Source of the DNA: Pseudomonas syringae CC1557
GTDB lineage: Bacteria; Pseudomonadota; Gammaproteobacteria; Pseudomonadales; Pseudomonadaceae
Reading direction: 5' to 3'
DNA: 64,000 nt
NCBI RefSeq assembly: GCF_000452705.1
Contig: NZ_CP007014.1
Coordinates: forward strand, 930,001-994,000
Under the pieces are notes generated by a model. It made no database searches and was not told the origin of the DNA. It was given only the letters and a program-made list of their open reading frames with translations. This document shows, one piece after another, positions 1 to 9,611 of this stretch. How positions within the stretch are numbered: the stretch's first letter is position 1; every line of letters begins with the position of its first letter. The position numbers and the translations under genes are program-made.

Positions 1-1
1 G

Positions 2-490
2 GCAACAGCGATTGCCCGCCAGCTGCGCCTGCGCAATCTCGGCGGCATCATCATTATCGACTTCATTGACATGGAAGACGGTGAGCATCAGCGTCAAGTA
101 CTGCGCACCTTGGAGAAACAGCTGGAGCGCGATCACGCCAAGACCAACATCATCGGCATCACCGAGCTGGGGTTGGTGCAGATGACGCGTAAACGCACCC
201 GCGAAAGCCTTGAGCAGGTGCTCTGCGAGCCGTGTCACTGCTGCATAGGACGCGGCAAGCTGAAAACACCCGAGACCATTTGTTACGAAATTTTCCGCGA
301 GATTCTGCGCGAGGCCAGGGCTTATCAGGCGGTTGGCTACAGGGTGCTGGCCAATCAGCGGGTGGTCGATCGGCTGCTCGACGAAGAGTCAGGCAACGTG
401 GCGGAACTGGAGAGCTTTATCGGACGCACCATCCGTTTTCAGGTAGAAACCATGTACTCGCAGGAACAATACGACGTGGTCCTGCTCTGA
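2..490 (+). CDS. rng: Ribonuclease G, C-terminal part (5' end outside window)
   Basis: The reading frame is open from the first complete codon at base 2, so the gene starts upstream and only the last 162 codons are present. RNase G is a single-strand endoribonuclease of the RNase E/G family that matures the 16S rRNA 5' end and takes part in mRNA decay. The visible part has the hydrophobic strand and acidic residues of the catalytic DNase I-like subdomain (IIIIDFIDM), the conserved GLVQMTRKRTRESL segment, and the cysteine-rich zinc-link region (CEPCHCC). RNase G ends shortly after this domain, without the long scaffold tail of RNase E, and this protein stops about 85 residues after the cysteines. 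YhdP follows on the same strand, the usual pseudomonad order. Confidence 0.93.
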   Translation, partial: ATAIARQLRLRNLGGIIIIDFIDMEDGEHQRQVLRTLEKQLERDHAKTNIIGITELGLVQMTRKRTRESLEQVLCEPCHCCIGRGKLKTPETICYEIFREILREARAYQAVGYRVLANQRVVDRLLDEESGNVAELESFIGRTIRFQVETMYSQEQYDVVLL

Positions 491-672
491 GGTTGCTGGG
501 CGCAGGGAAATATTGACGACAATTGCCCCACGGGTTTCTGGCAGGTATGCCGTTTATTGAGAATGATGCGTGGCGAACGAGCAAAACCTGAATCTGATTG
601 CACCTGCCGACCCGAGCCGAAAACTGTTCGCTGAATCCGGTCTTTGCATCTCGCAGCAGAGGGTGTCCTGAG

Positions 673-3600
673 ATGGGACGTCTTTCTCGCATCGTTGCCA
701 CGCTGACGCGCTGGGGCCTGAGCCTGTGCGCGTTGATTCTGGTAGTGGCGGCGCTGTATGTCAGCCTCGGCCGGCAGTTGACTCCTCTGGTGGCCGAATA
801 CCGTGTCGATGTCGAAAGCCGTGCCAGCACTGCGTTGGGCATGCCACTGAGCATCGGCAGCCTGGAGGGTAGCTGGAACCGATTCTCCCCGGTATTGCTG
901 GCCCACGACGTCATGGTCGGTGAAGGTTCCAGCGCTTTGCGTCTGGACCGCGTGCGTGTTGTCCCTGACCTGTGGGCGAGTCTGCTGGCGCGTGAGGTGC
1001 GTATCGAGCATCTGGAAGTCGACGGCTTGCAGTTCATCCTCAAGCAGGATCAGGACGGTGGCTGGGCGGTGCAAGGCTTGCCGATACGCGATGACAGCCC
1101 GTTCGACCCCGAACAGGTATTCAAGCAGATGCAGAGCGTGTTGCACCTGTCGCTGCTTGACAGCCAGGTGACGGTGCAACCGTTTGATGCCGCGCCGTTG
1201 ACCCTGACCTATGTCAACCTCAGCCTGACCACGGGCAGTTATCACCAGCGCCTGGATGCGCGCCTGACCCTGCCGGACGGCCAGCCGCTGGCGTTGAACC
1301 TGCGCTCCCGGGCCCAGGCCAGCCAGTGGAAGGATGGCGAGGCTGATGTTTACGTCAGCCTGCCGCAAAGTGACTGGGGTAAATGGCTGCCCAAGAGCCT
1401 CACTCGCGAATGGACGCTGTCGAAGCTGCAAGCCGGCGGAGAAGTGTGGATGAGTTGGGGCAAGGGCACCGTGCAAAGCGCCACAGCACGCCTCAATGCT
1501 CCGAAAATCAAAGGTGTCTACGCGGCTCGCAAGCCGACCACGGTGGAAAATCTGGCGCTCAATGCCTGGTTCGCCCGTACTGAAACCGGCTTTGAGCTGA
1601 AGCTTGATTCACTGGCAATGGACCTGGCCAGCAAGCGCTGGGAAAGTCGTTTGCAACTGACGCAAACCGCTGCAACGCCGGACAGCGAAGAACTCTGGCA
1701 CGTGCAGGCCGACCGCCTGGACCTGACGCCGCTCACACCGCTGATCGATTCCCTCGCGTCGTTGCCGGACAAGGCGATGGCGGTGGTCGATGGCCTCAAG
1801 GTGACGGGTGGGCTGCGCAACGTACTGCTCGATTATCGTCCGCAGGCGACTGGCGACAAGCGTCTCGGTTTTGCCGCCAACCTGGACAAGGTAGGCTTCA
1901 ACGCTTATCGCGGCGCACCGGCAGCAGGCAATGTCAGCGGTGCGATCAGCGGTGATCTGGGGCAGGGCGAGTTGCGACTCGATACCGACGACTTCATGCT
2001 GCATCTGGACCCTATTTTCGCCAAGCCGTGGCGCTATCAAAAGGCCAATGCGCGCCTGAACTGGAAACTGGACGATCAGGCGTTCACCCTGATTGCTCCC
2101 TACATCAAAGTGCTTGGCGATGAAGGCAAGATTGCTGCGGACTTCCTGATCAGGATCCACCTCAGCCATGATCAGGAAGACTACATGGACCTGCGGGTCG
2201 GAATGGTCGATGGCGATGGTCGCTACACCAGCAAATACCTGCCAACCGCGCTTAGTCCGGAACTGGATCACTGGCTGCGTACTGCTGTGGTCAGTGGCGC
2301 GGTCAAACAGGGCTTTTTCCAGTATCAGGGGTCACTCAACAAGAACTCGGCTGACACCTCCCGGGTTATCAGCCTGTTTTTCGATGTCAGCAACGCGACG
2401 CTGGCGTTTCAGCCAGGCTGGCCTTCGCTGACCGGTGTCGATGGCAAGGTCTACGTTGAAAACAGCGGCGTGCGGGTCAAGGCGAGCAAGGGGCAGCTGC
2501 TCGACACCAAGGTCAGTAATGTACTGGTCAATATTCCCCATGTCCCGTCAGGGCAGGACAGCCACTTGCTGGTCGACGGCAGTTTTTCCGGAAGCCTGGG
2601 CGATGGCCTGAAAATTCTTCAACAAGCGCCAATCGGCACGGGCAGCACCTTTGCCGGGTGGCAGGGCGAGGGGCCGCTGAACGGCAAGCTCAAGCTGGAT
2701 ATTCCGCTGGCCAAGGGTGTCGAGCCAAAGGTCGTTGTCGATTTCAGTACTGACAAGGCCCGTCTGAAACTGGCGGACCCGGTGCTGGAACTGACCCGGC
2801 TCAAGGGTGACTTTCGCTTTGACAGCGCCAGCGGGTTGAGTGGCAAGGGCATCAAGGCACAGGCATTCGATAACCCGGTAACTGCGGAAATCTCGGCAGA
2901 AGGCACGCCCGGCGCCAACGTGACGCGCATTGTGGCGAATGGTCTGGTCTCTGTGAAAAAACTGACTGACTGGCTGAGTGTCACGCAGCCATTGCCGGTG
3001 TCCGGTGACCTGCCGTTTCAATTGCAACTGACGCTGGACAGCAAAGACAGCCCGCTGCTGATCAGCTCCACGCTCAAGGGCGTGGCAATCGATCTGCCGG
3101 CGCCGTTCGGCAAGACTGCCGACACAGAGCGTCCCAGCGAATTCCGCATGACCCTGCAAGGCCCAGAGCGTCGACTGGGTGCTGCCTACGATAATCTGGC
3201 CAACTTTGCGTTCGCCGCACCGGGCGGCAAGTTTGCAGACGGTCGAGGTGAGCTGTACCTGGGCCGTGGCGGGGCCATTGTGCCGGACGCCAAGGGGTTG
3301 CGAATCCGTGGCGAGCTGTCCGAGCTGGACGTCGCTCCCTGGCAAGAGCTTGCAGGACGCTATGCCGGAGGTGATCCGGGCGGCAGCGCCAGACAATTGC
3401 TCAACAGTGTGGACCTGCAAATCGGCAAGCTGACGGCCATGGGCACCACGCTGGATAATGTGCGTGTCCAATTGCAGCGCAACGCTGCGGCCTGGGCCCT
3501 GTCGCTGGACAGTGCGCTGGTCAAGGGCACGGCGCTGCTTCCGGATGCCAAATCCGCGCCCATTGGCATCGACATGTTGTATGTACGCCTGCCTGCGTCC

Positions 3601-4488
3601 GACCCGAATGCTGTGGTGGTCGAGAACGCACCTGATCCGCTGGCAGACGTCGACCCACGCAAGATTCCGGCACTGGATATCAAGATTTCTCAGCTGTTTC
3701 AGGGTGACCAACTGTTGGGCCCGTGGGCGCTGAAAATTCGTCCGACAGCTACCGGGATGCGCATGTCTGACATGAGCCTCGGGCTCAAAGGTATCCAGCT
3801 TGAGGGCGATGGATCCTGGGACGGTACGCCGGGGGCGAGCAACAGTTGGTTCAAAGGGCATCTGGAGGGCAAGAACCTCGCGGATGTGCTCAAGGCCTGG
3901 GGGTTTGCACCGACCGTCACCAGTGAAGATTTCGAGTTGAATGTCGACGGCCGCTGGCCTGGTTCGCCTGCCTGGGTCGGGCTCAAGCGCTATTCCGGTA
4001 GTCTCGATGCCACGCTGAACCGTGGCCAGTTCGTGGAAGTGGAGGGCGGTGCTCAGGCGCTCCGAGTGTTCGGGCTGCTGAATTTCAACTCCATCGGCCG
4101 TCGTCTGCGTCTGGACTTCTCGGACCTGCTGGGCAAAGGGCTGAGCTACGACCGGGTCAAGGGGCTGCTGGTGGCCAGTGATGGAGTCTATGTCACTCGC
4201 AAGCCGATCACCTTGACCGGGCCGTCCAGCAATCTGGAGCTCAATGGTACGCTGGACATGGTCAGCGACCGCGTCGATGCCAAGCTGCTGGTGACCTTGC
4301 CGGTGACCAACAACTTGCCGATCGCGGCGCTGATTGTCGGCGCGCCGGCCATTGGCGGAGCCCTGTTTCTGGTCGACAAGCTGCTGGGCGACAGGGTTGC
4401 CCGCTTCGCCAGCGTGCAATACAAGGTCGAAGGGCCGTGGAAAGAACCGAAGATCACCTTCGACAAGCCATTTGAAAAGCCCCAGTAG
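673..4488 (+). CDS. yhdP: YhdP family AsmA-like envelope protein
   Basis: A very long protein (1271 aa from the ATG at 673). It has one N-terminal membrane segment (about residues 14-32) followed by a periplasmic region rich in beta-strand-like repeats. Length and layout fit the YhdP/TIGR02099 family, relatives of AsmA and TamB. These proteins are thought to bridge the periplasm and carry phospholipids towards the outer membrane; that role is known from the family, not shown here. The frame stays open upstream to 598, but the ATG at 673 puts the basic-hydrophobic anchor right at the N-terminus and is the better start. The C-terminus holds the conserved hydrophobic block (about 1219-1242) followed by a short soluble tail. 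It lies between rng and the amidase gene, as in other pseudomonads. Confidence 0.92.
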   Translation: MGRLSRIVATLTRWGLSLCALILVVAALYVSLGRQLTPLVAEYRVDVESRASTALGMPLSIGSLEGSWNRFSPVLLAHDVMVGEGSSALRLDRVRVVPDLWASLLAREVRIEHLEVDGLQFILKQDQDGGWAVQGLPIRDDSPFDPEQVFKQMQSVLHLSLLDSQVTVQPFDAAPLTLTYVNLSLTTGSYHQRLDARLTLPDGQPLALNLRSRAQASQWKDGEADVYVSLPQSDWGKWLPKSLTREWTLSKLQAGGEVWMSWGKGTVQSATARLNAPKIKGVYAARKPTTVENLALNAWFARTETGFELKLDSLAMDLASKRWESRLQLTQTAATPDSEELWHVQADRLDLTPLTPLIDSLASLPDKAMAVVDGLKVTGGLRNVLLDYRPQATGDKRLGFAANLDKVGFNAYRGAPAAGNVSGAISGDLGQGELRLDTDDFMLHLDPIFAKPWRYQKANARLNWKLDDQAFTLIAPYIKVLGDEGKIAADFLIRIHLSHDQEDYMDLRVGMVDGDGRYTSKYLPTALSPELDHWLRTAVVSGAVKQGFFQYQGSLNKNSADTSRVISLFFDVSNATLAFQPGWPSLTGVDGKVYVENSGVRVKASKGQLLDTKVSNVLVNIPHVPSGQDSHLLVDGSFSGSLGDGLKILQQAPIGTGSTFAGWQGEGPLNGKLKLDIPLAKGVEPKVVVDFSTDKARLKLADPVLELTRLKGDFRFDSASGLSGKGIKAQAFDNPVTAEISAEGTPGANVTRIVANGLVSVKKLTDWLSVTQPLPVSGDLPFQLQLTLDSKDSPLLISSTLKGVAIDLPAPFGKTADTERPSEFRMTLQGPERRLGAAYDNLANFAFAAPGGKFADGRGELYLGRGGAIVPDAKGLRIRGELSELDVAPWQELAGRYAGGDPGGSARQLLNSVDLQIGKLTAMGTTLDNVRVQLQRNAAAWALSLDSALVKGTALLPDAKSAPIGIDMLYVRLPASDPNAVVVENAPDPLADVDPRKIPALDIKISQLFQGDQLLGPWALKIRPTATGMRMSDMSLGLKGIQLEGDGSWDGTPGASNSWFKGHLEGKNLADVLKAWGFAPTVTSEDFELNVDGRWPGSPAWVGLKRYSGSLDATLNRGQFVEVEGGAQALRVFGLLNFNSIGRRLRLDFSDLLGKGLSYDRVKGLLVASDGVYVTRKPITLTGPSSNLELNGTLDMVSDRVDAKLLVTLPVTNNLPIAALIVGAPAIGGALFLVDKLLGDRVARFASVQYKVEGPWKEPKITFDKPFEKPQ

Positions 4489-4536
4489 CGTCTCATGGAG
4501 TACAGTGGTGACCATGACATCAAACAGCGGGTCGCC

Positions 4537-5382
4537 ATGTCTTTTGCCGTGATTCAAATGGTCAGCCAGAGCGACATCGAAGCCAACCTGGCTCGGGCGC
4601 GCTCACTGCTGGAGCAGGCCGCCGAGGGCGGTGCGCGACTGGCGGTGCTGCCTGAAAACTTCATTGCCATCGGGCGTCGCGATGTCGCTGAGATCGGCCG
4701 CGCCGAAGCTCGGGGGCATGGACCGATCCTGCCATGGTTGAAACTGGCCGCTCGCGACCTCAAGTTATGGATAGTTGCCGGAACCCTGCCACTGCCGCCG
4801 AATGATCGGCCCGATGGCAAGGTGACGGCGTGTTCGCTGCTGATCGATGAACACGGCGAACAGGTGGCGCGTTATGACAAGCTGCACCTGTTCGATGTGG
4901 ACGTAGCGGATAATCGGGGTCGCTATCGCGAATCTGATGACTATGCTCACGGCAATAAAGTCGTGGTGGCTGACACCCCTGTGGGGCGTTTGGGGCTGAC
5001 GGTCTGTTACGACCTGCGCTTTCCCGAACTGTATACCGCGTTGCGCGAAGCGGGCGCTGAGTTGATCACCGCGCCATCGGCATTCACTGCGGTGACGGGG
5101 GCTTCGCACTGGGACATTCTGATCCGGGCGCGGGCTATAGAAACCCAGTGCTATGTGCTGGCGGCGGCACAAGGCGGGATCCATCCGGGACCGCGCGAGA
5201 CTTACGGGCACGCAGCCATCGTTGATCCATGGGGCCGCGTGCTGGCTCAGCAGGCGCAGGGTGAAGCCGTGCTGTCGGGCACACGAGACCGTGAAGAACA
5301 GGCGTCCATACGGGCGCGGATGCCGGTGTCCAGTCACCGGCGCTTTTTTTCGCAGGACGCCTTGCGGCCTGCTTCGGAGTGA
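4537..5382 (+). CDS. Carbon-nitrogen hydrolase (nitrilase superfamily, Nit1/YbeM-like amidase)
   Basis: A 281 aa single-domain nitrilase-superfamily enzyme. The catalytic Glu-Lys-Cys triad is visible at E40 (LPENF), K115 (YDKLHLFD) and C157 ([10 protein letters not shown]). The [11 protein letters not shown] and CYDLRFPE blocks resemble the Nit1/NitA group that hydrolyses deaminated glutathione as metabolite repair, so that is the most likely substrate, but this is inference. The frame is open upstream to 4495. I prefer the ATG at 4537 because homologues begin with a short hydrophobic strand directly before IQMVSQSD. The stop overlaps the possible GTG and lies just before the ATG of tldD, suggesting one transcript from yhdP to tldD. 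Confidence 0.88.
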   Translation: MSFAVIQMVSQSDIEANLARARSLLEQAAEGGARLAVLPENFIAIGRRDVAEIGRAEARGHGPILPWLKLAARDLKLWIVAGTLPLPPNDRPDGKVTACSLLIDEHGEQVARYDKLHLFDVDVADNRGRYRESDDYAHGNKVVVADTPVGRLGLTVCYDLRFPELYTALREAGAELITAPSAFTAVTGASHWDILIRARAIETQCYVLAAAQGGIHPGPRETYGHAAIVDPWGRVLAQQAQGEAVLSGTRDREEQASIRARMPVSSHRRFFSQDALRPASE

Positions 5383-5384
5383 AT

Positions 5385-6824
5385 ATGAGTGATCTGTCCT
5401 CAGTCAGCGAACACCTTCTGGCACCGGGCGGCCTGAGCCTCGACAGCCTGCAATCGGTGCTCGGCGAGCTTGCCGGCCCCGGCATCGACGCCGCTGACCT
5501 GTATTTTCAGGGGATGATCTCCGAGTCGTGGTCGCTCGAAGACGGTATCGTCAAGGAAGGCAGTTTCAATCTCGATCAGGGCGTGGGCGTACGCGCTCAG
5601 TCAGGTGAGAAGACCGGCTTCGCCTACAGCAACGCGATCACTGAAGATGCGCTGCGTACCGCTGCCCGCGCCGCCCGGTCGATTTCTCGCGCTGGCCAGA
5701 ATGGCCGCGTGCAGACCTTTACGTCGCAGGACGTGGCTCAGCTGTATGCCCCGGATAACCCGCTGGAAGTGCTGAGCCGTGCCGAGAAGGTCGAGTTGCT
5801 GAAACGCATCGACGTCGCGACCCGTGCCCTGGACTCTCGCATTCAGCAGGTGTCGGTGAGCATGGCCGGGGTCTGGGAGCGTATTCTGGTGGCCGCCGCC
5901 GATGGCAGTCTGGCTGCCGATGTACGCCCGCTGGTACGCTTCAATGTCAGCGTCATCGTCGAGCAGAATGGCCGTCGCGAACGCGGCGGGCATGGCGGCG
6001 GGGGGCGTACCGACTACCGTTATTTTCTGACTGACGACCGTGCCATGGGCTATGCCCGTGAGGCATTGCGTCAGGCCCTGGTCAATCTGGAAGCGATCCC
6101 GGCACCTGCAGGTACATTGCCGGTGGTGCTCGGTTCCGGCTGGTCAGGGGTGCTGTTGCATGAAGCGGTGGGTCACGGTCTGGAGGGTGATTTCAACCGC
6201 AAGGGCAGTTCGGCCTACAGCGGGCGCATGGGCGAGATGGTTGCGTCCAAGCTCTGCACCATCGTTGACGACGGCACGCTGGCGGGGCGTCGTGGCTCGC
6301 TGAGCGTCGATGACGAAGGCACGCCGACCGAATGCACCACGCTGATCGAGAATGGCGTGCTCAAGGGCTACATGCAGGACAAGCTCAATGCGCGCTTGAT
6401 GGGCGTGGCGCGGACCGGCAACGGTCGTCGCGAGTCCTACGCCCATCTGCCGATGCCGCGCATGACCAACACCTACATGCTGGGCGGACAAAGCGATCCG
6501 CAGGAAATCATTGCGTCGGTCAAGCGTGGCATCTACTGCGCCAATCTGGGCGGCGGTCAGGTCGACATCACCAGTGGCAAATTTGTGTTTTCGACCAGTG
6601 AGGCCTACCTGATCGAAGACGGCAAAATCACTGCTCCTGTCAAAGGCGCGACCTTGATCGGCAACGGGCCGGAAGCCATGAGCAGGGTGTCGATGGTGGG
6701 TAACGACCTGTCGCTGGACAGCGGCGTCGGTACGTGCGGAAAAGACGGCCAGTCGCTGCCGGTCGGTGTGGGTCAGCCTACGCTGAAAATCGACGCGATC
6801 ACGGTTGGCGGTACAGGTAGCTGA
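5385..6824 (+). CDS. tldD: Metalloprotease subunit TldD
   Basis: A 479 aa protein of the TldD/PmbA family. TldD carries the catalytic zinc site, seen here as HEAVGH at residues 259-264 followed by [14 protein letters not shown]. With PmbA (TldE) it forms a heterodimeric peptidase that degrades unfolded peptides, matures microcin-type peptides and affects CcdA antitoxin stability in enterobacteria. The ATG at 5385 is preceded by GGAG-like bases six positions upstream; a GTG at 5379 would add two residues and overlap the amidase stop. Its partner pmbA lies 0.7 kb downstream, separated by darP on the other strand. Confidence 0.97.
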   Translation: MSDLSSVSEHLLAPGGLSLDSLQSVLGELAGPGIDAADLYFQGMISESWSLEDGIVKEGSFNLDQGVGVRAQSGEKTGFAYSNAITEDALRTAARAARSISRAGQNGRVQTFTSQDVAQLYAPDNPLEVLSRAEKVELLKRIDVATRALDSRIQQVSVSMAGVWERILVAAADGSLAADVRPLVRFNVSVIVEQNGRRERGGHGGGGRTDYRYFLTDDRAMGYAREALRQALVNLEAIPAPAGTLPVVLGSGWSGVLLHEAVGHGLEGDFNRKGSSAYSGRMGEMVASKLCTIVDDGTLAGRRGSLSVDDEGTPTECTTLIENGVLKGYMQDKLNARLMGVARTGNGRRESYAHLPMPRMTNTYMLGGQSDPQEIIASVKRGIYCANLGGGQVDITSGKFVFSTSEAYLIEDGKITAPVKGATLIGNGPEAMSRVSMVGNDLSLDSGVGTCGKDGQSLPVGVGQPTLKIDAITVGGTGS

Positions 6825-6872
6825 ATGTGAGCCGGGGCTGGCTGCTTGCTGCTGCCCGCCCCGAGGTCGACA

Positions 6873-7394
6873 TCAACGCAGACCGCGTTGAAGCTCGTCC
6901 AGCTCACGGATGTATTTGAAGATTTTGCGGCTGGTGGCCGGCGGTTTGTTGCGTGCTACTTCGTGTTGCGCCTGACGAATCAGCGAGCGCAGTTGCTGGC
7001 GGTCGGCGTCGGGGTATTCGATAACGAATTTCTCGAGGTCGGCGTCATCACCCGCGATCAGGCGATCACGCCAGCGCTCCAGATTGTGAAAACGTTCATT
7101 GTACTGGCGAGTGGAGGCATCAAGTTGGTCGAGCAACACCAGAATGGCTTCCTGGTCCTGATCGCGCATCAGCTTGCCGATGAACAGAATGTGCCGCTTT
7201 CGCGCGATGTTGGCCGTGTGCTTGGGCGCTTCGGCCAGGGCCTTGCGCAAAGCGTCGGTCAACGGCAGCTTGGCCAGCACATCGGCTTTGAGTGTTGTCA
7301 GTCGCTCACCGAGGTCAACCAGCGCATGCAGCTCGCGCTTGACCTGAGTTTTGCTTTTCTCCCCGTCGAGGGAGTCGTCGTAAGAATCAACCAT
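6873..7394 (-). CDS. darP: Ribosome biogenesis factor DarP (YjgA, DUF615)
   Basis: A 173 aa, charged, mostly helical protein matching the YjgA/DarP family in length and motifs ([27 protein letters not shown], and the C-terminal KIFKYIREL). DarP associates with late 50S precursors and promotes maturation of the large subunit. The frame extends to a TTG at 7409, but the ATG at 7394 gives the usual N-terminus. It sits on the minus strand between tldD and pmbA and is divergent from pmbA, so the intergenic 7395-7501 should hold both promoters. In several gammaproteobacteria yjgA is next to pmbA, which supports the assignment. Confidence 0.93.
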
Positions 7395-7501
7395 GGGGGC
7401 AGTCCGCAAAGAAACGCCGCCATGATAACCAGTCGTGGGCCGCTTGTCCGGCCCGGTCGGTATTCGGCCTGTGCTGAAAGAAGAATTTGATGGAGAAAGT
7501 C

Positions 7502-8848
7502 ATGAGTGCAACCCAAAGCGTCGGCCCGCAGGCCTTGCCCGAATTGCAGGAACAGGTCGAGCAGATCATCGCCGAAGCCAGGCGTCAGGGCGCCAGCGCC
7601 TGTGAAGTGGCCGTGTCGGTGGATCAGGGGCTGTCGACATCGGTCCGCCAGCGTGAAGTTGAAACCGTTGAGTTCAATCGAGATCAGGGATTCGGCATTA
7701 CGTTATACGTGGGGCAGCGCAAAGGCTCGGCCAGTACGTCGGCTACTGGTGCCGACGCTATTCGTGAAACGGTGGCCGCTGCACTGGCGATCGCCGAGCA
7801 CACCTCTGAAGACGAAAGCTCCGGGCTGGCTGATGCCGCGCTTATGGCCAAAGAGGTCATGGATTTTGACCTTTATCACACGTGGGACATCACGCCCGAG
7901 CAGGCCATCGAGAAAGCGCTGATCTGCGAAGCGGCGGCCTTCGATGCCGACAACCGGATCAAGAACGCCGATGGCACCACCCTTAACACCCATCAGGGCT
8001 GCCGCGTGTATGGCAACAGCAATGGTTTCATCGGCGGCTATGCGTCAACCCGGCATAGCCTGAGTTGCGTGATGATTGCCGAAGGCGAAGGCCAGATGCA
8101 GCGCGATTACTGGTATGACGTGAACCGCAAGGGCCAGCTGCTGGCCGATGCCGAGAGCATTGGCCGCAAGGCTGCGTTGCGCGCTGCGAGCCGTCTGGGC
8201 GCGCGGCCGGTGCCTACGTGTGAAGTGCCGGTGTTGTTTGCCGCTGAGCTGGCGGGTGGCTTGTTCGGCAGCTTTCTCGGCGCTATCTCAGGAGGCAACC
8301 TGTATCGCAAGTCGTCATTCCTCGAAGGCTCTCTTGGCCAGCGACTATTCCCGGAGTGGATGACCATCGATGAGCGTCCACACCTGAAGCATGCCATGGG
8401 CAGTTCGGCGTTCGACAGCGATGGCCTGGCGACGTACGCCAAACCATTCGTGGATCAAGGCAATCTGGTGTCCTACGTGCTGAGCACCTATTCCGGTCGC
8501 AAACTGGGCATGCCAAGCACCGCCAATGCTGGCGGGGTGCACAACCTGTTCGTCTCCCATGGTTCCGAAGATCAGGACGCTCTGATCCGGCGCATGGGCC
8601 GCGGCTTGCTGGTCACTGAGTTGATGGGCAGCGGACTGAACATGGTCACCGGCGATTATTCCCGCGGCGCAGCAGGCTTCTGGGTCGAGAACGGCGAGAT
8701 TCAGTTTCCGGTTCAGGAAGTGACTATCGCTGGCAACATGCGCGACATGTTCAAACAGATCATCGCTGTGGGCAGTGATCTCGAACTGCGCAGCAACATC
8801 CGCACCGGCTCGGTGCTGATCGAGCGCATGATGGTGGCGGGGAGCTGA
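7502..8848 (+). CDS. pmbA: Metalloprotease subunit PmbA (TldE)
   Basis: A 448 aa TldE/PmbA protein, the non-catalytic partner of TldD; it lacks an HExxxH site, as expected for this subunit. Recognisable family segments are SVDQGLSTSVRQREVETVEFNRD-type N-terminal sequence and the C-terminal block around FWVENGEI and EVTIAGNM. The ATG at 7502 has a GGAG Shine-Dalgarno six bases upstream; the frame can also open at 7490 (ATG) or 7487 (TTG), but those overlap the Shine-Dalgarno. The gene is transcribed away from darP and is followed by a 300-base non-coding stretch with a strong hairpin. Confidence 0.96.
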   Translation: MSATQSVGPQALPELQEQVEQIIAEARRQGASACEVAVSVDQGLSTSVRQREVETVEFNRDQGFGITLYVGQRKGSASTSATGADAIRETVAAALAIAEHTSEDESSGLADAALMAKEVMDFDLYHTWDITPEQAIEKALICEAAAFDADNRIKNADGTTLNTHQGCRVYGNSNGFIGGYASTRHSLSCVMIAEGEGQMQRDYWYDVNRKGQLLADAESIGRKAALRAASRLGARPVPTCEVPVLFAAELAGGLFGSFLGAISGGNLYRKSSFLEGSLGQRLFPEWMTIDERPHLKHAMGSSAFDSDGLATYAKPFVDQGNLVSYVLSTYSGRKLGMPSTANAGGVHNLFVSHGSEDQDALIRRMGRGLLVTELMGSGLNMVTGDYSRGAAGFWVENGEIQFPVQEVTIAGNMRDMFKQIIAVGSDLELRSNIRTGSVLIERMMVAGS

Positions 8849-8885
8849 TTAGCGTACATCGTCACGCCTGTATACCTGACTGACT

Positions 8886-8915
8886 CGCATGCCAATGCTC
8901 CCGCGTTGGCATGCG
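8886..8915. repeat. Perfect 10-bp inverted repeat after pmbA
   Basis: CGCATGCCAA (8886-8895) and TTGGCATGCG (8906-8915) are exact reverse complements separated by ten bases. No T-run follows, so it is not a typical intrinsic terminator; it may act as a 3' stabilising hairpin or be a short palindromic repeat element. The rest of 8849-9060 shows no credible gene. Confidence 0.6.
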
Positions 8916-9061
8916 CTCCCTGTCACTTCACGTCAACTGTCCTTGGCATGCCACGGCCCCAGGTCATGAGCAATCAATAGCTCATGAAGCCTCGCTTCAT
9001 TCCCTTCCCAGGATCCCCTCCCAAGAGCCGCCTCATCAACGCGCTTGTGTTGAGTTAAAAT

Positions 9062-9087
9062 CTCATTTAATAATGAGTATCATTTGA
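9062..9087 (+). promoter_or_regulatory. Fur box upstream of the orfX-sodA pair
   Basis: The 19 bases at 9069-9087 match the Fur consensus GATAATGATAATCATTATC at 13 positions, including the core AATGA and ATCATT. They overlap a second perfect palindrome, CTCATT-TAAT-AATGAG, at 9062-9077, so two overlapping Fur dimers are plausible. In P. aeruginosa the fagA-fumC-orfX-sodA operon is iron-repressed by Fur. The same control is inferred here, giving Mn-SOD induction when iron is scarce. Confidence 0.75.
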
Positions 9088-9148
9088 GGGTGCGCTATGA
9101 TCGCCTGGGTCACCTGGTCCGGCCAGCCTGCGCCTCTGGAGGTATGTC

Positions 9149-9610
9149 ATGCAGCATTGGAAACGCACCATTGAACAGGCCAATCGCTGTTTCAGTCTGG
9201 GTGAGTGGGTCGAAGCCCGTGAGCTGTACCTTCAGGCGCTGGCCTTGGCACAAGTGCTGTTCGAGCGTTGGCCGGACGTTGATGAAGCTGTTGCGGCGTG
9301 TGTGATTTCCCATCACAACCTGGCAGACCTGCACCTCAGCCTGGGGCAGCCAGAGGAAAGCGCCGAATACCTGTGCGCAATCCATCAACACCTGTTGCAG
9401 ACCATGCAGAGCAAGCGCCTGACGCCCGCCCTGCGCGAAGCGGCCCTGCGCCATAGCAGCAAGACCTACGCCGAGCTACTGAGCTTTATCAGCGAGCATG
9501 GCGAATACCCGCGCACCCATCGACTGCTGAACAGCAGCAGCGAGCACACGCGCTCATCGCTGCAGCGCCATTCAGCGACTCATTCCGGACTTTTCTACGG
9601 AGCACATTGA
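9149..9610 (+). CDS. Small hypothetical protein upstream of sodA (orfX type)
   Basis: A 153 aa soluble protein with no signal peptide or membrane segment. The first 115 residues look like tandem helical hairpins ([37 protein letters not shown]) resembling tetratricopeptide-type packing; the tail is rich in Ser and His. A good GGAGGT ribosome site precedes the ATG, and the stop lies two bases before the sodA start, so the two genes should be cotranscribed. The position matches orfX of the P. aeruginosa fagA-fumC-orfX-sodA operon, whose product has no firm function. Control by the Fur box at 9069 is likely. Confidence 0.8.
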   Translation: MQHWKRTIEQANRCFSLGEWVEARELYLQALALAQVLFERWPDVDEAVAACVISHHNLADLHLSLGQPEESAEYLCAIHQHLLQTMQSKRLTPALREAALRHSSKTYAELLSFISEHGEYPRTHRLLNSSSEHTRSSLQRHSATHSGLFYGAH

Positions 9611-9611
9611 A

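Noticed and set aside
2548..4557. 669-codon minus-strand frame opposite yhdP
   Set aside because: It is an antisense frame produced by GC-rich codon use; its composition is rich in Gln, His and Arg and has no recognisable domain.
6846..7490. 214-codon plus-strand frame over darP
   Set aside because: It is the reverse reading of darP, which has clear family motifs on the minus strand.
9097..9174. 25-codon frame after the Fur box, considered as a fagA remnant
   Set aside because: It runs into the orfX-type gene in another frame, has no ribosome site, and I see no resemblance to FagA.
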